NCBI GenBank assembly: GCA_012270485.1
Contig: JAAXIF010000020.1
Location: 12,501 to 76,500 of the forward strand
Length of the DNA: 64,000 nucleotides
DNA from: Sphingobacteriales bacterium
GTDB taxonomy: Bacteria > Bacteroidota > Bacteroidia > Chitinophagales > Chitinophagaceae
Direction: 5' to 3'
The notes below the pieces were generated by a model. That model saw only the letters and a list, made by a program, of their open reading frames with translations. It made no database searches and was not told the origin of the DNA. Positions 27,899 through 37,229 of this stretch are shown in pieces. Every line of letters starts with the position of its first letter. Positions within the stretch are counted from its first letter, which is position 1. A program made the position numbers and the translations under genes.

Positions 27899-28612
27899 AT
27901 GGAATCACTGAAAGGCAAAAAAGTATTGTTGATAGGCGCCTCAGGAGGCATTGGTATGCGATTGGCCAAATTACTGACCGGCTCAGGTGCTATCGTATTC
28001 ATAACAGGAAGAAACCGGGAAAAATTAGCGGTAGCCGGTGAGCAGGCGGGTATTCCTTCGAACAGACAATTTCAGATGGATTTAACTCATGAAGCAGCTG
28101 TCTATGATACCATTGGTGTCATTCAACAAGATGGTCCGATAGATATCCTGATCAATGCGGCAGGAATCGGTATTATTAAGTCGATGGATACACTAACCAC
28201 TGAGGATTTTATCAACACTCTTCAGGTGAACTTAATTGGCAGTTTTTGGGTAACCAAGGCTGTTTTGGCGGCTATGAAAGAAGCGAAAAAAGGGTTGATC
28301 ATTCATATTCCCGGGGTATTGGGAAAAGTCCCTATGGCCGGTGCTGCCGCCTATAGTGCCAGTAAATATGGACTTGTGGGGATGATGCAAAGTATTCGTG
28401 AGGAGCTGAAAAGGACAGAAATACGTATCACCAATTTATTTTTAGGAGGTGTGGATAGTCCTTTCTGGGATACCATTGATCTTCGGGTTCAACGTGATAA
28501 GATGGTAGTAGCCGAAGAGGCAGCCAAAGCCATATGGTTCCTTTGTCAGCAGCCGGCCAGTGGAGTAGTTAGCGAAATGGTATTACAGCCGTTCAACCAT
28601 CAGGCTATTTAA
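27899..28612 (+). CDS. Short-chain dehydrogenase/reductase lacking the catalytic Ser
   Basis: 237 aa with a classical Rossmann start (LLIGASGGIGMRLAKLL), NAAGIG, and YSASKYG carrying the catalytic Tyr and Lys. The residue 13 before the Tyr, normally Ser, is Gly (HIPGVLGKV). Activity could be altered, or another residue may replace the Ser. The substrate is unknown. It is divergent from the photolyase operon, with 57 nt between starts, so the two may share control. Confidence 0.86.
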   Translation: MESLKGKKVLLIGASGGIGMRLAKLLTGSGAIVFITGRNREKLAVAGEQAGIPSNRQFQMDLTHEAAVYDTIGVIQQDGPIDILINAAGIGIIKSMDTLTTEDFINTLQVNLIGSFWVTKAVLAAMKEAKKGLIIHIPGVLGKVPMAGAAAYSASKYGLVGMMQSIREELKRTEIRITNLFLGGVDSPFWDTIDLRVQRDKMVVAEEAAKAIWFLCQQPASGVVSEMVLQPFNHQAI

Positions 28613-28685
28613 TCGTCAGTTCTTCTTTTGCTGTATAAAATCTTTTTTTTAAACGTTACAGCACCGATATTCGCAGTACGAACGA

Positions 28686-29882
28686 ATGTTAGCAATGAAT
28701 ATCTCTTTTGACAATACCGAGAATGCTTTCGAATACAAATCGAACAAGGAACTGAAAAGTGCAAAATTCCTATTCAGTACCATGGGTTATCCCTGGTTTG
28801 TACAATTGGGTACGCGGCTAACACCCTTTATCATGAAAACAGGATTGCCCGTACATGGTATCATCCGTAAAACAATTTTCAAACAATTTGTAGGTGGAGA
28901 AACACTGGAAGAAACAGCAGGTGTGGGAGCTGTATTGGGAAAATATGGTGTTCAGGTGATTTTAGATTATGGGGTGGAAGGAAAAGAAGGAGAAGACAGT
29001 TTCGATCATGCCACTGAAGAATTTATTCGCGTCATCAATTATGCTGCTACGCAAACCAATATTCCATTTATCAGTATAAAAGTTACCGGACTCGCTCGTT
29101 TCGCTTTATTACAAACACTCAATGAAGCTCCTCGTTTACGCAGTGGTATTCATGATCATGAAGCCGAAATTGATGAATGGGACAGGGTTCGGGAACGTAT
29201 GTATGCCATTTGTGAGATTGCATCTGAAAAAAATATCGGTGTATTGGTAGATGCGGAAGAGAGTTGGATACAAGATCCAATCGATAGACTTACCATGGAA
29301 ATGATGGAGATCTTTAATAAGGGAAAAGTAGTGGTGTATAATACCATTCAATTGTATCGTCACGATCGTTTACATTTCCTGAAACTTTCTCATCAGATCG
29401 CACAACAAAAAGGGTTTAAGCTGGGGGTTAAGTTGGTTCGTGGTGCCTATATGGAAAAAGAACGGGCAAGAGCCAAAGAAATGGGTTATCCTTCTCCTAT
29501 ACAACCCGATAAAGAAGCTTCAGATAAAGATTATGATTTGGCAGTACGTTACTGTATTGATCATTTAGATCAAATTGCTGTAATTATTGCTTCACATAAT
29601 GAAGCTAGTAACTTATTGACGGCTGAATTATTGGATCAAAAAAATATACCACATAACCATCCACATATACATTTTTCTCAGTTATATGGGATGAGCGATA
29701 ATATCACATTTAACCTTGCCAAAGAGGGGTTTAGTGTGAGCAAATACCTGCCTTTTGGTCCTATTAGAGATGTTATTCCCTATTTGATGCGTCGTGCACA
29801 GGAAAATAGTAGTGTTAGTGGACAAACAGGTCGCGAATTGTCATTGATAAAAAGAGAGTTGGCACGCAGAAAATCAGCGTAG
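28686..29882 (+). CDS. Proline dehydrogenase
   Basis: A 398-aa monofunctional PRODH (395 aa if ATG 28695 is used). The FAD-binding barrel shows the family marks VDAEESW, YNTIQLYRHD, KLVRGAYMEKER and the C-terminal helix YLMRRAQENSS, where the two Arg bind proline carboxylate. It oxidises L-proline to pyrroline-5-carboxylate and passes electrons to quinone. No P5C dehydrogenase gene is adjacent. Confidence 0.94.
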   Translation: MLAMNISFDNTENAFEYKSNKELKSAKFLFSTMGYPWFVQLGTRLTPFIMKTGLPVHGIIRKTIFKQFVGGETLEETAGVGAVLGKYGVQVILDYGVEGKEGEDSFDHATEEFIRVINYAATQTNIPFISIKVTGLARFALLQTLNEAPRLRSGIHDHEAEIDEWDRVRERMYAICEIASEKNIGVLVDAEESWIQDPIDRLTMEMMEIFNKGKVVVYNTIQLYRHDRLHFLKLSHQIAQQKGFKLGVKLVRGAYMEKERARAKEMGYPSPIQPDKEASDKDYDLAVRYCIDHLDQIAVIIASHNEASNLLTAELLDQKNIPHNHPHIHFSQLYGMSDNITFNLAKEGFSVSKYLPFGPIRDVIPYLMRRAQENSSVSGQTGRELSLIKRELARRKSA

Positions 29883-29950
29883 AATTCACAGCTTCTCAAC
29901 ATTCCTAATTTTACCGGATATCGTAGTCTGCCATGACGTATTTTGCGCTC

Positions 29951-30745
29951 ATGCAGCAATATCATCAATTACTCCAGCATATTCTTGATCATGGTACCCA
30001 AAAAACCGATCGAACCGGAACAGGTACGATCAGTTGTTTTGGTTATCAAATGAGATTTGATTTACAAAAAGGGTTTCCGTTGGTCACCACCAAAAAACTG
30101 CACCTAAAAAGTATCATTTATGAATTGCTTTGGTTCTTACAAGGAGACACTAATATCAAATACCTGAATGATCATGGTGTGAGTATTTGGAATGAGTGGG
30201 CTGATGAGAAAGGAGAGTTAGGACCTGTGTATGGAAAACAATGGCGAAGCTGGGAGGGAGCTGATGGAAAAGTTACTGATCAGATTTCAGATCTGATTCA
30301 ACAAATCAAAAAAAATCCGGACAGCAGAAGATTGATCATCAGTGCGTGGAATGTAGCGGATCTTCCTAAGATGGCTTTAATGCCTTGTCATACTTTATTT
30401 CAGTTTTATGTAGCGGATGGCAAACTGAGTTGTCAGTTATACCAGCGTAGTGCGGATGTATTTTTAGGTGTACCATTCAATATTGCATCTTATGCATTGC
30501 TTACTATGATGATTGCACAGGTTTGTGATTTACAATATGGTGATTTTGTTCACAGTTTTGGTGATGCCCATTTGTACAACAATCACATCGAACAAGCCAA
30601 GTTACAATTGAGCAGAACTCCCTATGATTTACCTACCATGAAGTTGAACCCATCCGTGAAAGATATTTTCAGTTTCCAATTTGAAGACTTTACATTGGAA
30701 AATTACCAGTGTCACCCGCATATTAAAGCACCGGTAGCGGTCTAG
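29951..30745 (+). CDS. thyA: Thymidylate synthase
   Basis: 264 aa from ATG 29951, the exact length of E. coli ThyA; an upstream in-frame ATG at 29933 adds six residues. Motifs: [12 protein letters not shown], the nucleophile Cys in [26 protein letters not shown] for dUMP binding, and the C-terminal KAPVAV. It methylates dUMP using methylene-tetrahydrofolate and yields dihydrofolate. A TATTTTG box ends 5 nt before ATG 29951, suggesting a nearly leaderless transcript. folA follows 108 nt later, the functional partner. Confidence 0.97.
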   Translation: MQQYHQLLQHILDHGTQKTDRTGTGTISCFGYQMRFDLQKGFPLVTTKKLHLKSIIYELLWFLQGDTNIKYLNDHGVSIWNEWADEKGELGPVYGKQWRSWEGADGKVTDQISDLIQQIKKNPDSRRLIISAWNVADLPKMALMPCHTLFQFYVADGKLSCQLYQRSADVFLGVPFNIASYALLTMMIAQVCDLQYGDFVHSFGDAHLYNNHIEQAKLQLSRTPYDLPTMKLNPSVKDIFSFQFEDFTLENYQCHPHIKAPVAV

Positions 30746-30853
30746 AAAAAAGAGAAATATTGAATAATAAATAAAAAATAAAGAAGGCAATTAAATAAAC
30801 GGTAGTGTCAATCTGATATCTGCCATCCACCATAAAAGGTACTATCTTTAATC

Positions 30854-31345
30854 ATGATCGTTTCTATCATTGTTGCAGCTGCTACCAATCATGGGATTGG
30901 TAAGAACAACCAATTGTTGTGGCATTTACCGAAGGATCTTCAGTTCTTTAAAAAGATCACTTGGGGGATGCCTGTGGTGATGGGTAGAAAAACTTTTGAG
31001 TCATTATCAGGTAAGCCATTACCCGGTCGTTTGAACATTGTGATTACAAGACAAAGAGATTGGAAACCCGAAGGGATCGTAGTAGTACATTCTTTGAAGG
31101 ATGCTTTATTTGTTGCCCAATCGGCTGATTATAAGGAAGTTTTTGTAGTCGGTGGTGGTGAGATTTACAAAGAAGCTTTACCCATGGCACATAAAGTATA
31201 CCTTACCAGGGTTCAAGCTGAGCCTGAAGCGGATACTTTTTTTCCGGAACTATCTGCAGATTGGCAATTGGTATTTGATGAACCTTATCCTGCAGACGCT
31301 AAACATGCATTTGCTTTTACCTTTCAACGCTGGGAGCGATCTTAA
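30854..31345 (+). CDS. folA: Dihydrofolate reductase
   Basis: A 163-aa DHFR: IVAAATNHGIGKNNQLLWHLPKDLQFFK with the active-site acidic residue, VVMGRKTFESL for NADPH, and VFVVGGGEIYKEAL. It reduces the dihydrofolate made by thymidylate synthase. It follows thyA in the same direction; a TATCTTTA box lies 3 nt before the ATG and may be a promoter of its own. Confidence 0.97.
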   Translation: MIVSIIVAAATNHGIGKNNQLLWHLPKDLQFFKKITWGMPVVMGRKTFESLSGKPLPGRLNIVITRQRDWKPEGIVVVHSLKDALFVAQSADYKEVFVVGGGEIYKEALPMAHKVYLTRVQAEPEADTFFPELSADWQLVFDEPYPADAKHAFAFTFQRWERS

Positions 31346-31356
31346 AATTGAACAGC

Positions 31357-31854
31357 ATGGCTTTCATTGAAATTGCATTTGCTGTTACTGCACCCTTTTT
31401 GATCTTGTTGTCTTGGTGGAAACAATTTCCTTATCATGCTTATGCAAAAGCACTGCTCGCTGCAACTTGTCTCATCACCATTGGGTATGCTGTTTTTTTA
31501 GTGCAGCAACTGATAGATATGGCACAATTAGCGCAAGAACTCATCAAACAATCAGGAATCAAAATGGAGGATCTGCCACCGGTAGAACCGGATGCATTTT
31601 TTTATCGATTGATGAGTATGATTATTCTGCCTTGGTTATTTCTCATTCGTAAGTGTAGAAATACACCTTGGTTGGCCATTATTCTCTTAGTAGTAATTTT
31701 CTCCGGAGGTACAGGATCATGGAACAATTATAATTTACTTTTTAAAGTGCTGCATTATCTATGTCTTCTTTGTGCTGTTTATGCCTTACTTTGGTTGCTT
31801 AAGGAACTGCCTTTTCAAAAAAGGAGGAAGAAGAGATTCCATAAAATTTCCTGA
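31357..31854 (+). CDS. Small integral membrane protein, unknown function
   Basis: 165 aa from ATG 31357 (a TTG at 31348 would add three residues). Four hydrophobic stretches can be seen (about 3-18, 28-48, 93-120 and 127-150), with a polar loop (about 50-88, MEDLPPVEPDAFF) between the second and third and a basic C-terminus (KRRKKRFHK), probably cytoplasmic. I do not recognise a family. It lies 11 nt after folA and 3 nt before a methyltransferase gene, so it belongs to that transcription unit. Confidence 0.72.
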   Translation: MAFIEIAFAVTAPFLILLSWWKQFPYHAYAKALLAATCLITIGYAVFLVQQLIDMAQLAQELIKQSGIKMEDLPPVEPDAFFYRLMSMIILPWLFLIRKCRNTPWLAIILLVVIFSGGTGSWNNYNLLFKVLHYLCLLCAVYALLWLLKELPFQKRRKKRFHKIS

Positions 31855-31857
31855 TCT

Positions 31858-32655
31858 ATGTATTCACCTATTCAACGGGCAAGTAAATATCTGTATTACT
31901 ATATAACAGCCAAAAATGGTAAAGGTCATGGTGTACATTCTCCTTTTGTGTTTGATTTCATTCAGCATGTTTTAAATGATGATCGATATTTTTATGCGTA
32001 TCAGCCCATTGAGAACGTTAGAAAGTTGATGCTGAATGATACTCGAGTTTTATCTGTGGAAGATTTTGCTACAGGATCAAGAACTGGTGTAACCAATCAA
32101 AGAACTGTTTCTTACTTTGCAAAGTCTGCATTGAAGTCTGTTAAATTCGGACAATTATTATTCAGGATCATCGATCATTATGCACCCGAATATTTACTTG
32201 AATTGGGCACTTCTTTAGGAATTACGAGTGCGTATTTAGCCATGGCCAATCCTTCGGCAACATTAACAACTATGGAAGGGTCTACTGCTATTGCTGCTGT
32301 TGCAAAAGAGAATTTTCAAAAACTGGGCATAAAAAATATTCGCCTCATTGAGGGTGATTTTGATCATACATTACCAGCGTGGCTTGAAAATAAACCTATC
32401 ATTGATTTTGCATTGATAGATATAAATCTCCGGTACGCGTCTACCATCCATTATTTTTACCAGTTACTTGACCATACGCATGAATATAGTATGCTCATTT
32501 TTGATCATATTCATGGGAGTGCTGAAATGGAAAAAGCATGGGATGAGATTCAGCAACATCCGGTCGTAACCTTAACAATCGATCTATTCTTTATTGGAAT
32601 TGTTTTCTTTCGTAAAGAGTTCAAAGTAAAACAGCATCTGGCGATCCGTTTTTAA
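31858..32655 (+). CDS. SAM-dependent methyltransferase (O-methyltransferase-like)
   Basis: A 265-aa class I methyltransferase. The SAM-binding core starts at LLELGTSLGITSAYLA (motif I), with TTMEGS (acidic loop), IRLIEGDFDHTLP and FALIDINLRYAS as later motifs. The layout resembles the catechol/caffeoyl-CoA O-methyltransferase group, but DxD metal ligands are not certain. The substrate is unknown. It follows the small membrane protein by 3 nt. Confidence 0.82.
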   Translation: MYSPIQRASKYLYYYITAKNGKGHGVHSPFVFDFIQHVLNDDRYFYAYQPIENVRKLMLNDTRVLSVEDFATGSRTGVTNQRTVSYFAKSALKSVKFGQLLFRIIDHYAPEYLLELGTSLGITSAYLAMANPSATLTTMEGSTAIAAVAKENFQKLGIKNIRLIEGDFDHTLPAWLENKPIIDFALIDINLRYASTIHYFYQLLDHTHEYSMLIFDHIHGSAEMEKAWDEIQQHPVVTLTIDLFFIGIVFFRKEFKVKQHLAIRF

Positions 32656-32745
32656 AAGCAGCTATCTTTTAGACGAAACGGTCTCACAAATTGAGGTATG
32701 GAAATCCTCGTTTGCCACTAATTAAAAAATAGCTTAAATTGAAAC

Positions 32746-33864
32746 ATGATTCTTGGTATACTCAATGAAACAAATGATAAACGGGTATCACTCTTACCTG
32801 AACAAGCAGAAGTGCTAACAAAGCAAGCAATTACTGTATGGACGGAATTGGGTGCCGGAATACAAGCTTTTGCTGATGACAATAACTATGTGGCTAAAAA
32901 TGCTTCGCTGAAAGCAAGAGCAGAAATTTTACAACAAGCCGATCTAATTCTGACGATTCATCCGCTTTCTTCAGAAGAAATCATGCAGCTAAAATCAGGT
33001 GCTATTCTGGTAGGTGTATTTCAACCCTTATTTCATGTGGCACTAATGAAGCAACTGGCTTCGAAAATGATCACTGTCTTTAGTCTCGACATGATACCTC
33101 GAACTACCCGTGCACAGAGCATGGATGTGTTGAGTAGTCAGGCCAATATTGCAGGATATCGGGCAGTATTACTAGCTGCAACACTTTCCCCTCGATATTT
33201 TCCCATGTTCATGACGGCTGCCGGAAGTATTCCTCCGGCAAAGGTTTTAATCATTGGGGCAGGCGTGGCAGGATTGCAAGCCATAGCTACCGCAAGAAGA
33301 CTCGGGGCAGTGGTGGAAGTATCTGATACAAGACCTGCTGTGAAAGAAGAAGTAATGAGTTTAGGCGCTAAATTCATAGAGATAGAAGGCGCTGCAGATG
33401 CTTCTAAAGCCGGCGGTTATGCCGTTGAACAATCTGAGGAATATAAACAAAGACAACAGGAAAGATTAGCGGCATCCGTTGCTAAGTCTGACATCATCAT
33501 AACTACTGCACAGATACCCGGGGAAAAAGCGCCACTACTCATCAATGAAACCATGTTGAATAGTATGAGACCCGGAAGTGTAGTCATTGATTTAGCTGCT
33601 GCAACCGGAGGTAATGTATTTGCTACCCAAAACAATGCAACCATTATGCACAATGGTATTACTATCATGGGTAATAGTAATTTGGCAGCGGATATGCCAT
33701 GGGATGCCAGTAAACTGTATGGAAAAAATGTGTTGAATTTCTTACAACTCATCATTACCAAAGAAGGGAATATAACATTGAATTTTGAAGATGATATTGT
33801 GAAAGGATGTTGTATTACACATGCCGGGAGTATAGTGAATGAGCGAGTGATGAGTAGTGAATAG
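32746..33864 (+). CDS. pntA: NAD(P) transhydrogenase subunit alpha-1 (NAD-binding)
   Basis: 372 aa, the soluble dI component. Alanine-dehydrogenase-like fold: MILGILNETNDKRVSLLPE at the N-terminus, the NAD-binding GAGVAGLQAIATARRLGA, EVSDTRPAVKEEV, and the RQD-like mobile-loop region following. In this three-subunit type (as in Rhodospirillum rubrum) alpha is split in two. The last residues VMSSE and the stop are encoded by the heptamer array that follows. The complex couples proton entry to hydride transfer from NADH to NADP+. Confidence 0.94.
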   Translation: MILGILNETNDKRVSLLPEQAEVLTKQAITVWTELGAGIQAFADDNNYVAKNASLKARAEILQQADLILTIHPLSSEEIMQLKSGAILVGVFQPLFHVALMKQLASKMITVFSLDMIPRTTRAQSMDVLSSQANIAGYRAVLLAATLSPRYFPMFMTAAGSIPPAKVLIIGAGVAGLQAIATARRLGAVVEVSDTRPAVKEEVMSLGAKFIEIEGAADASKAGGYAVEQSEEYKQRQQERLAASVAKSDIIITTAQIPGEKAPLLINETMLNSMRPGSVVIDLAAATGGNVFATQNNATIMHNGITIMGNSNLAADMPWDASKLYGKNVLNFLQLIITKEGNITLNFEDDIVKGCCITHAGSIVNERVMSSE

Positions 33865-33937
33865 TCGGTAGTGAATAGTGAGTAAGTTTTTTGATTGTCT
33901 ATACCACTCACTATTCACTACTGACTACTCACAACAG
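33845..33937. repeat. Heptamer inverted repeat between the two alpha subunits of transhydrogenase
   Basis: The left side reads GAGTGAT, GAGTAGT, GAATAGT, CGGTAGT, GAATAGT, GAGTAAG from 33845 and the right side ACTATTC, ACTACTG, ACTACTC from 33910. GTCGGTAGTGAATAGTGAGT (33864-33883) pairs with 33906-33925 apart from one wobble, giving a 20-bp stem inside the operon. The array begins inside the last codons of the upstream gene. Confidence 0.8.
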
Positions 33938-33969
33938 ACTCAACAACCGTTAAAAATGAAATTATAATC

Positions 33970-34278
33970 ATGGAAACAATATTAAACTGGATACAATCTC
34001 ACATCGATATTATTTACATCGTGATATTATCTGTGTTTTTGGGTATTGAGGTAATCGGAAGAGTACCCAGTGTTCTTCATACACCTTTAATGAGTGGTGC
34101 CAATGCAATACACGGAGTAGTGATTATTGGGGCCATTATTGTAATGGGAAAAGTAGAGCCAGGTAATTATGTTGCATTGATCATTGGATTTTTAGCAGTT
34201 GTCTTAGGTACATTGAATGTGGTAGGAGGTTTTGTGGTGACAGACCGAATGTTAGAAATGTTTAAAAAGAAAAAATAA
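33970..34278 (+). CDS. NAD(P) transhydrogenase subunit alpha-2 (membrane)
   Basis: A 102-aa membrane subunit with three hydrophobic helices (about 12-28, 45-62, 68-90). Motifs VFLGIEVIGRVPSVLHTPLMSGANAIHG and VGGFVVTDRML (both written in part of the conserved run) are those of the PntAB/alpha-2 family. It forms half of the proton channel with subunit beta. It lies between alpha-1 and beta in the expected order. Confidence 0.93.
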   Translation: METILNWIQSHIDIIYIVILSVFLGIEVIGRVPSVLHTPLMSGANAIHGVVIIGAIIVMGKVEPGNYVALIIGFLAVVLGTLNVVGGFVVTDRMLEMFKKKK

Positions 34279-34311
34279 TACTGTTCTTAAAACAGTACGA
34301 AAATAGATGCC

Positions 34312-35760
34312 ATGGAATTAAGTCTGCTTACAGTTTGTTACCTCATTGGATCTCTGACCTTTATCATTGGTCTAAAAATGTTGTCACATCCCGATTCTGC
34401 AAGAAAGGGAAATCTCGTAGCGGCAGTTGGTATGACCATTGCCATTTTCGGAACCATCTTTTTGTATGAGGAAGAAGGAAAAAAATTGGGTAATTACAGC
34501 TGGATTTTCGGCGGTCTTTTTTTGGGAACCATTATTGGCGTTTTGGCAGCCAAAAAAGTGAAAATGACTGCTATGCCGGAAATGGTGAGTCTATTTAATG
34601 GGATGGGTGGAGCTTGTGCAGCTTTGATATCAGTAAACGAGTTTGGACATATCTCTGATATGTTCGCAGTTCCAGTAATAGATACTCCGGGATGGCATAC
34701 AACCGTTATACCCCTTAGCATGGCTGGTACTTTAATCACAATCTTTCTGGGTTTGATTATTGGTGCAGTTTCTTTCGCCGGAAGTATGATTGCTTGGGGC
34801 AAGCTCAATGGAAAAATAAAAGACTTCGCATTTCCCGGACAGCAAATTTTTAACCTGGTACTATTAGCAGCTACATTGATAACAGCAGGTTATTTGGTCT
34901 TTAACTTGCATCCCAATAATACTTTTCTGTTTTATGTGATTGCTGCAGCTGCATTGATCTATGGAATACTATTTGTACTGCCTATTGGTGGTGCTGATAT
35001 GCCTGTTGTGATCTCTTTATTGAATTCTTTCACAGGTGTAGCTGCTGCTTGTGGGGGCTTTTTATATGATAATCAAGTAATGCTTACCGGTGGCATCCTT
35101 GTTGGTGCAGCCGGTACCTTATTGACGATCCTGATGTGTAAAGCCATGAACAGGAGTCTGACCAATGTATTGATCGGTTCATTTGGTGGATCTGCATCAG
35201 GAGCCGGTACTGCCAAAGGTCCTCAAGGTAATTACAAAGAAATATCATTGTCTGACGCCGCTGTGTGCATGTGTTATGCCAACAAAGTCATCATAGTGCC
35301 CGGTTATGGATTGGCAGTTGCACAGGCGCAGCACGTTTGTCATGAGTTAGAGAAATTATTGGAAGAAAAAGGAGTAAATGTCAGTTATGCCATTCACCCG
35401 GTGGCCGGCCGTATGCCCGGACACATGAACGTTTTATTGGCTGAAGCAGATGTGAGTTATGATAAACTACAAGAAATGGAACAAGCCAATGACGAATTTA
35501 AAACGACCGATGTGGTACTGATATTGGGAGCCAATGATGTAGTGAACCCTGCTGCTAAGACAGACCCGGCTTCACCTATTTATGGTATGCCTATATTAGA
35601 AGTGGAACAGGCAAAAACTGTAATCGTCAATAAGCGCAGTATGAAACCCGGCTATGCGGGTATCGAAAATGAATTATTCTTTCAGCCTAAAACCTCTATG
35701 TTATTTGGTGATGCCAAAGCAGCATTGCAAAAACTGGTTGCTGAGATAAAGTCATTGTAA
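34312..35760 (+). CDS. pntB: NAD(P) transhydrogenase subunit beta
   Basis: 482 aa with about eight to nine membrane helices (1-270), followed by the NADP-binding domain dIII: PGYGLAVAQAQH, HPVAGRMPGHMN, ILGANDVVNPAA and KRSMKPGYAGIEN. All are standard for PntB. With the two alpha subunits it supplies NADPH from NADH at the expense of the proton gradient. The gene ends 31 nt before the RsmF-like gene. Confidence 0.96.
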   Translation: MELSLLTVCYLIGSLTFIIGLKMLSHPDSARKGNLVAAVGMTIAIFGTIFLYEEEGKKLGNYSWIFGGLFLGTIIGVLAAKKVKMTAMPEMVSLFNGMGGACAALISVNEFGHISDMFAVPVIDTPGWHTTVIPLSMAGTLITIFLGLIIGAVSFAGSMIAWGKLNGKIKDFAFPGQQIFNLVLLAATLITAGYLVFNLHPNNTFLFYVIAAAALIYGILFVLPIGGADMPVVISLLNSFTGVAAACGGFLYDNQVMLTGGILVGAAGTLLTILMCKAMNRSLTNVLIGSFGGSASGAGTAKGPQGNYKEISLSDAAVCMCYANKVIIVPGYGLAVAQAQHVCHELEKLLEEKGVNVSYAIHPVAGRMPGHMNVLLAEADVSYDKLQEMEQANDEFKTTDVVLILGANDVVNPAAKTDPASPIYGMPILEVEQAKTVIVNKRSMKPGYAGIENELFFQPKTSMLFGDAKAALQKLVAEIKSL

Positions 35761-35787
35761 GGATTTATGATGGCTTGCTTACTTTTG
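35755..35787 (+). promoter_or_regulatory. Candidate leaderless promoter of the RsmF-like gene
   Basis: TACTTTTG (35780-35787) matches the -7 consensus and ends only 4 nt before ATG 35792; a TTG at 35755-35757 lies 22 nt upstream. Transcription would begin at or next to the start codon. Confidence 0.45.
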
Positions 35788-35791
35788 CAAC

Positions 35792-37147
35792 ATGACTTTA
35801 CCGCCTGATTTGATTCAATCGCTTCAATCTGTCAAAGGATTTCGGGAATCTTCTTTCAAGGGGGTTCATGAATCCGGCGAGCAGGTAACAGCTATTCGGT
35901 TGAATCCGGCAAAGAAATCATCTACAAGTCATTCTTTTATAGGCCAACCTATTCCTTGGTGTCCTTTAGGCATTTACCTGGATGAACGACCATCCTTCAC
36001 ATTAGATCCCTCTTTTCATGCAGGGGCTTATTATGTTCAGGATGCAAGTAGCATGTTTTTATGGGAAGTAATTGCTCAATCGGTGCCGGATCCTCAAAAT
36101 AAAAAAGTGTTAGACCTTTGTGCTGCACCGGGTGGAAAGTCTACTTTACTTGCTTCTTATTTTAGAGATGGATTATTGGTAAGTAATGAAGTCATTAAAT
36201 CGAGAGCCAGTATTTTGGTCGAAAACTTAACCAAATGGGGGAATAGTAATGTTATAGTTACGAATAATGATCCTGCTCATTTTACTCAAGCTGGAATCAC
36301 ATTTGATGTAATTGTGGTAGATGCACCTTGTAGTGGTAGTGGGTTGTTTCGAAAAGATCCGGATGCCATTGCAGAGTGGAGTTTAGATCATGTGCAACAT
36401 TGTAGTCTGCGTCAACAAAGAATATTGAATGATATCATTCCATCATTAAATGAAAATGGTTTACTGATTTATGCAACTTGCTCTTATTCTCAAGAAGAGG
36501 ATGAAATGATTGTAGATTGGTTAATGTCTTCCGGAGAATTTGAAGCATTAGCTGTTAATATTCCCAAAGACTGGAATATTGTTGAAACTTTTTCAGAAAA
36601 AAACAATGCGCCATGTTATCGTTTTTATCCGGATCAACTCAAAGGAGAAGGTTTTTTCATCGCTGCTTTTAGAAAGAAAAGTCCTGCCACTGCGGTTGGT
36701 AAAGGCAAATCTGCATCATTGAAATTGCCACAAAAGCAAGAACTCGAACAAGTACGGGCTTTCTTATCGATTGCAGAAAGTTTTTTTGTTTTTAAACAGG
36801 GCGATCAGTTTCGATTCATTGATGAGAAGTGGCATCATGATCTCCAACAATTAGCAAGTAATTTATACATACGTAAAGCCGGTGTAGGAGTAGGTGAACT
36901 CAAAGGAAAAGATATGATTCCTGCACATGAGTTGACCATGAGTACGCTGCCTTTGCATCATTTTAATCAGGTATCTGTAAATACAGAAGAAGCACTTAAA
37001 TATTTAAGAAGACAAGACCTTTACCTCGACTCTTCAAAAGGGTGGAATCTGGTCATGTATGAAAGTTTGCCATTGGGTTGGATCAAATCACTTCCCAATC
37101 GCATCAATAACTACTATCCACAAGAGTGGCGTATTTTAAAACAATAA
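35792..37147 (+). CDS. rsmF: rRNA (cytosine-C5) methyltransferase, RsmF-like
   Basis: A 451-aa NOL1/NOP2/Sun methyltransferase. YVQDASSMFLWEV precedes SAM motif I (VLDLCAAPGGKST); motif IV VDAPCSGSGLFRKDP and motif VI YATCSYSQEEDE supply the two catalytic cysteines. The C-terminal third (about 320-451) resembles the RsmF PUA-like tail (RFIDEKWH; LGWIKSLPNRINNYYP). It should make m5C in 16S rRNA; the exact base is inferred from the E. coli homologue. Confidence 0.9.
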   Translation: MTLPPDLIQSLQSVKGFRESSFKGVHESGEQVTAIRLNPAKKSSTSHSFIGQPIPWCPLGIYLDERPSFTLDPSFHAGAYYVQDASSMFLWEVIAQSVPDPQNKKVLDLCAAPGGKSTLLASYFRDGLLVSNEVIKSRASILVENLTKWGNSNVIVTNNDPAHFTQAGITFDVIVVDAPCSGSGLFRKDPDAIAEWSLDHVQHCSLRQQRILNDIIPSLNENGLLIYATCSYSQEEDEMIVDWLMSSGEFEALAVNIPKDWNIVETFSEKNNAPCYRFYPDQLKGEGFFIAAFRKKSPATAVGKGKSASLKLPQKQELEQVRAFLSIAESFFVFKQGDQFRFIDEKWHHDLQQLASNLYIRKAGVGVGELKGKDMIPAHELTMSTLPLHHFNQVSVNTEEALKYLRRQDLYLDSSKGWNLVMYESLPLGWIKSLPNRINNYYPQEWRILKQ

Positions 37148-37229
37148 TCAACATTGATTAATACGACTTTCAATGACTTGTAAAGCCTTAAATCCTTACA
37201 TTTGCCACTCTTTGTACATGCAAATGGCT

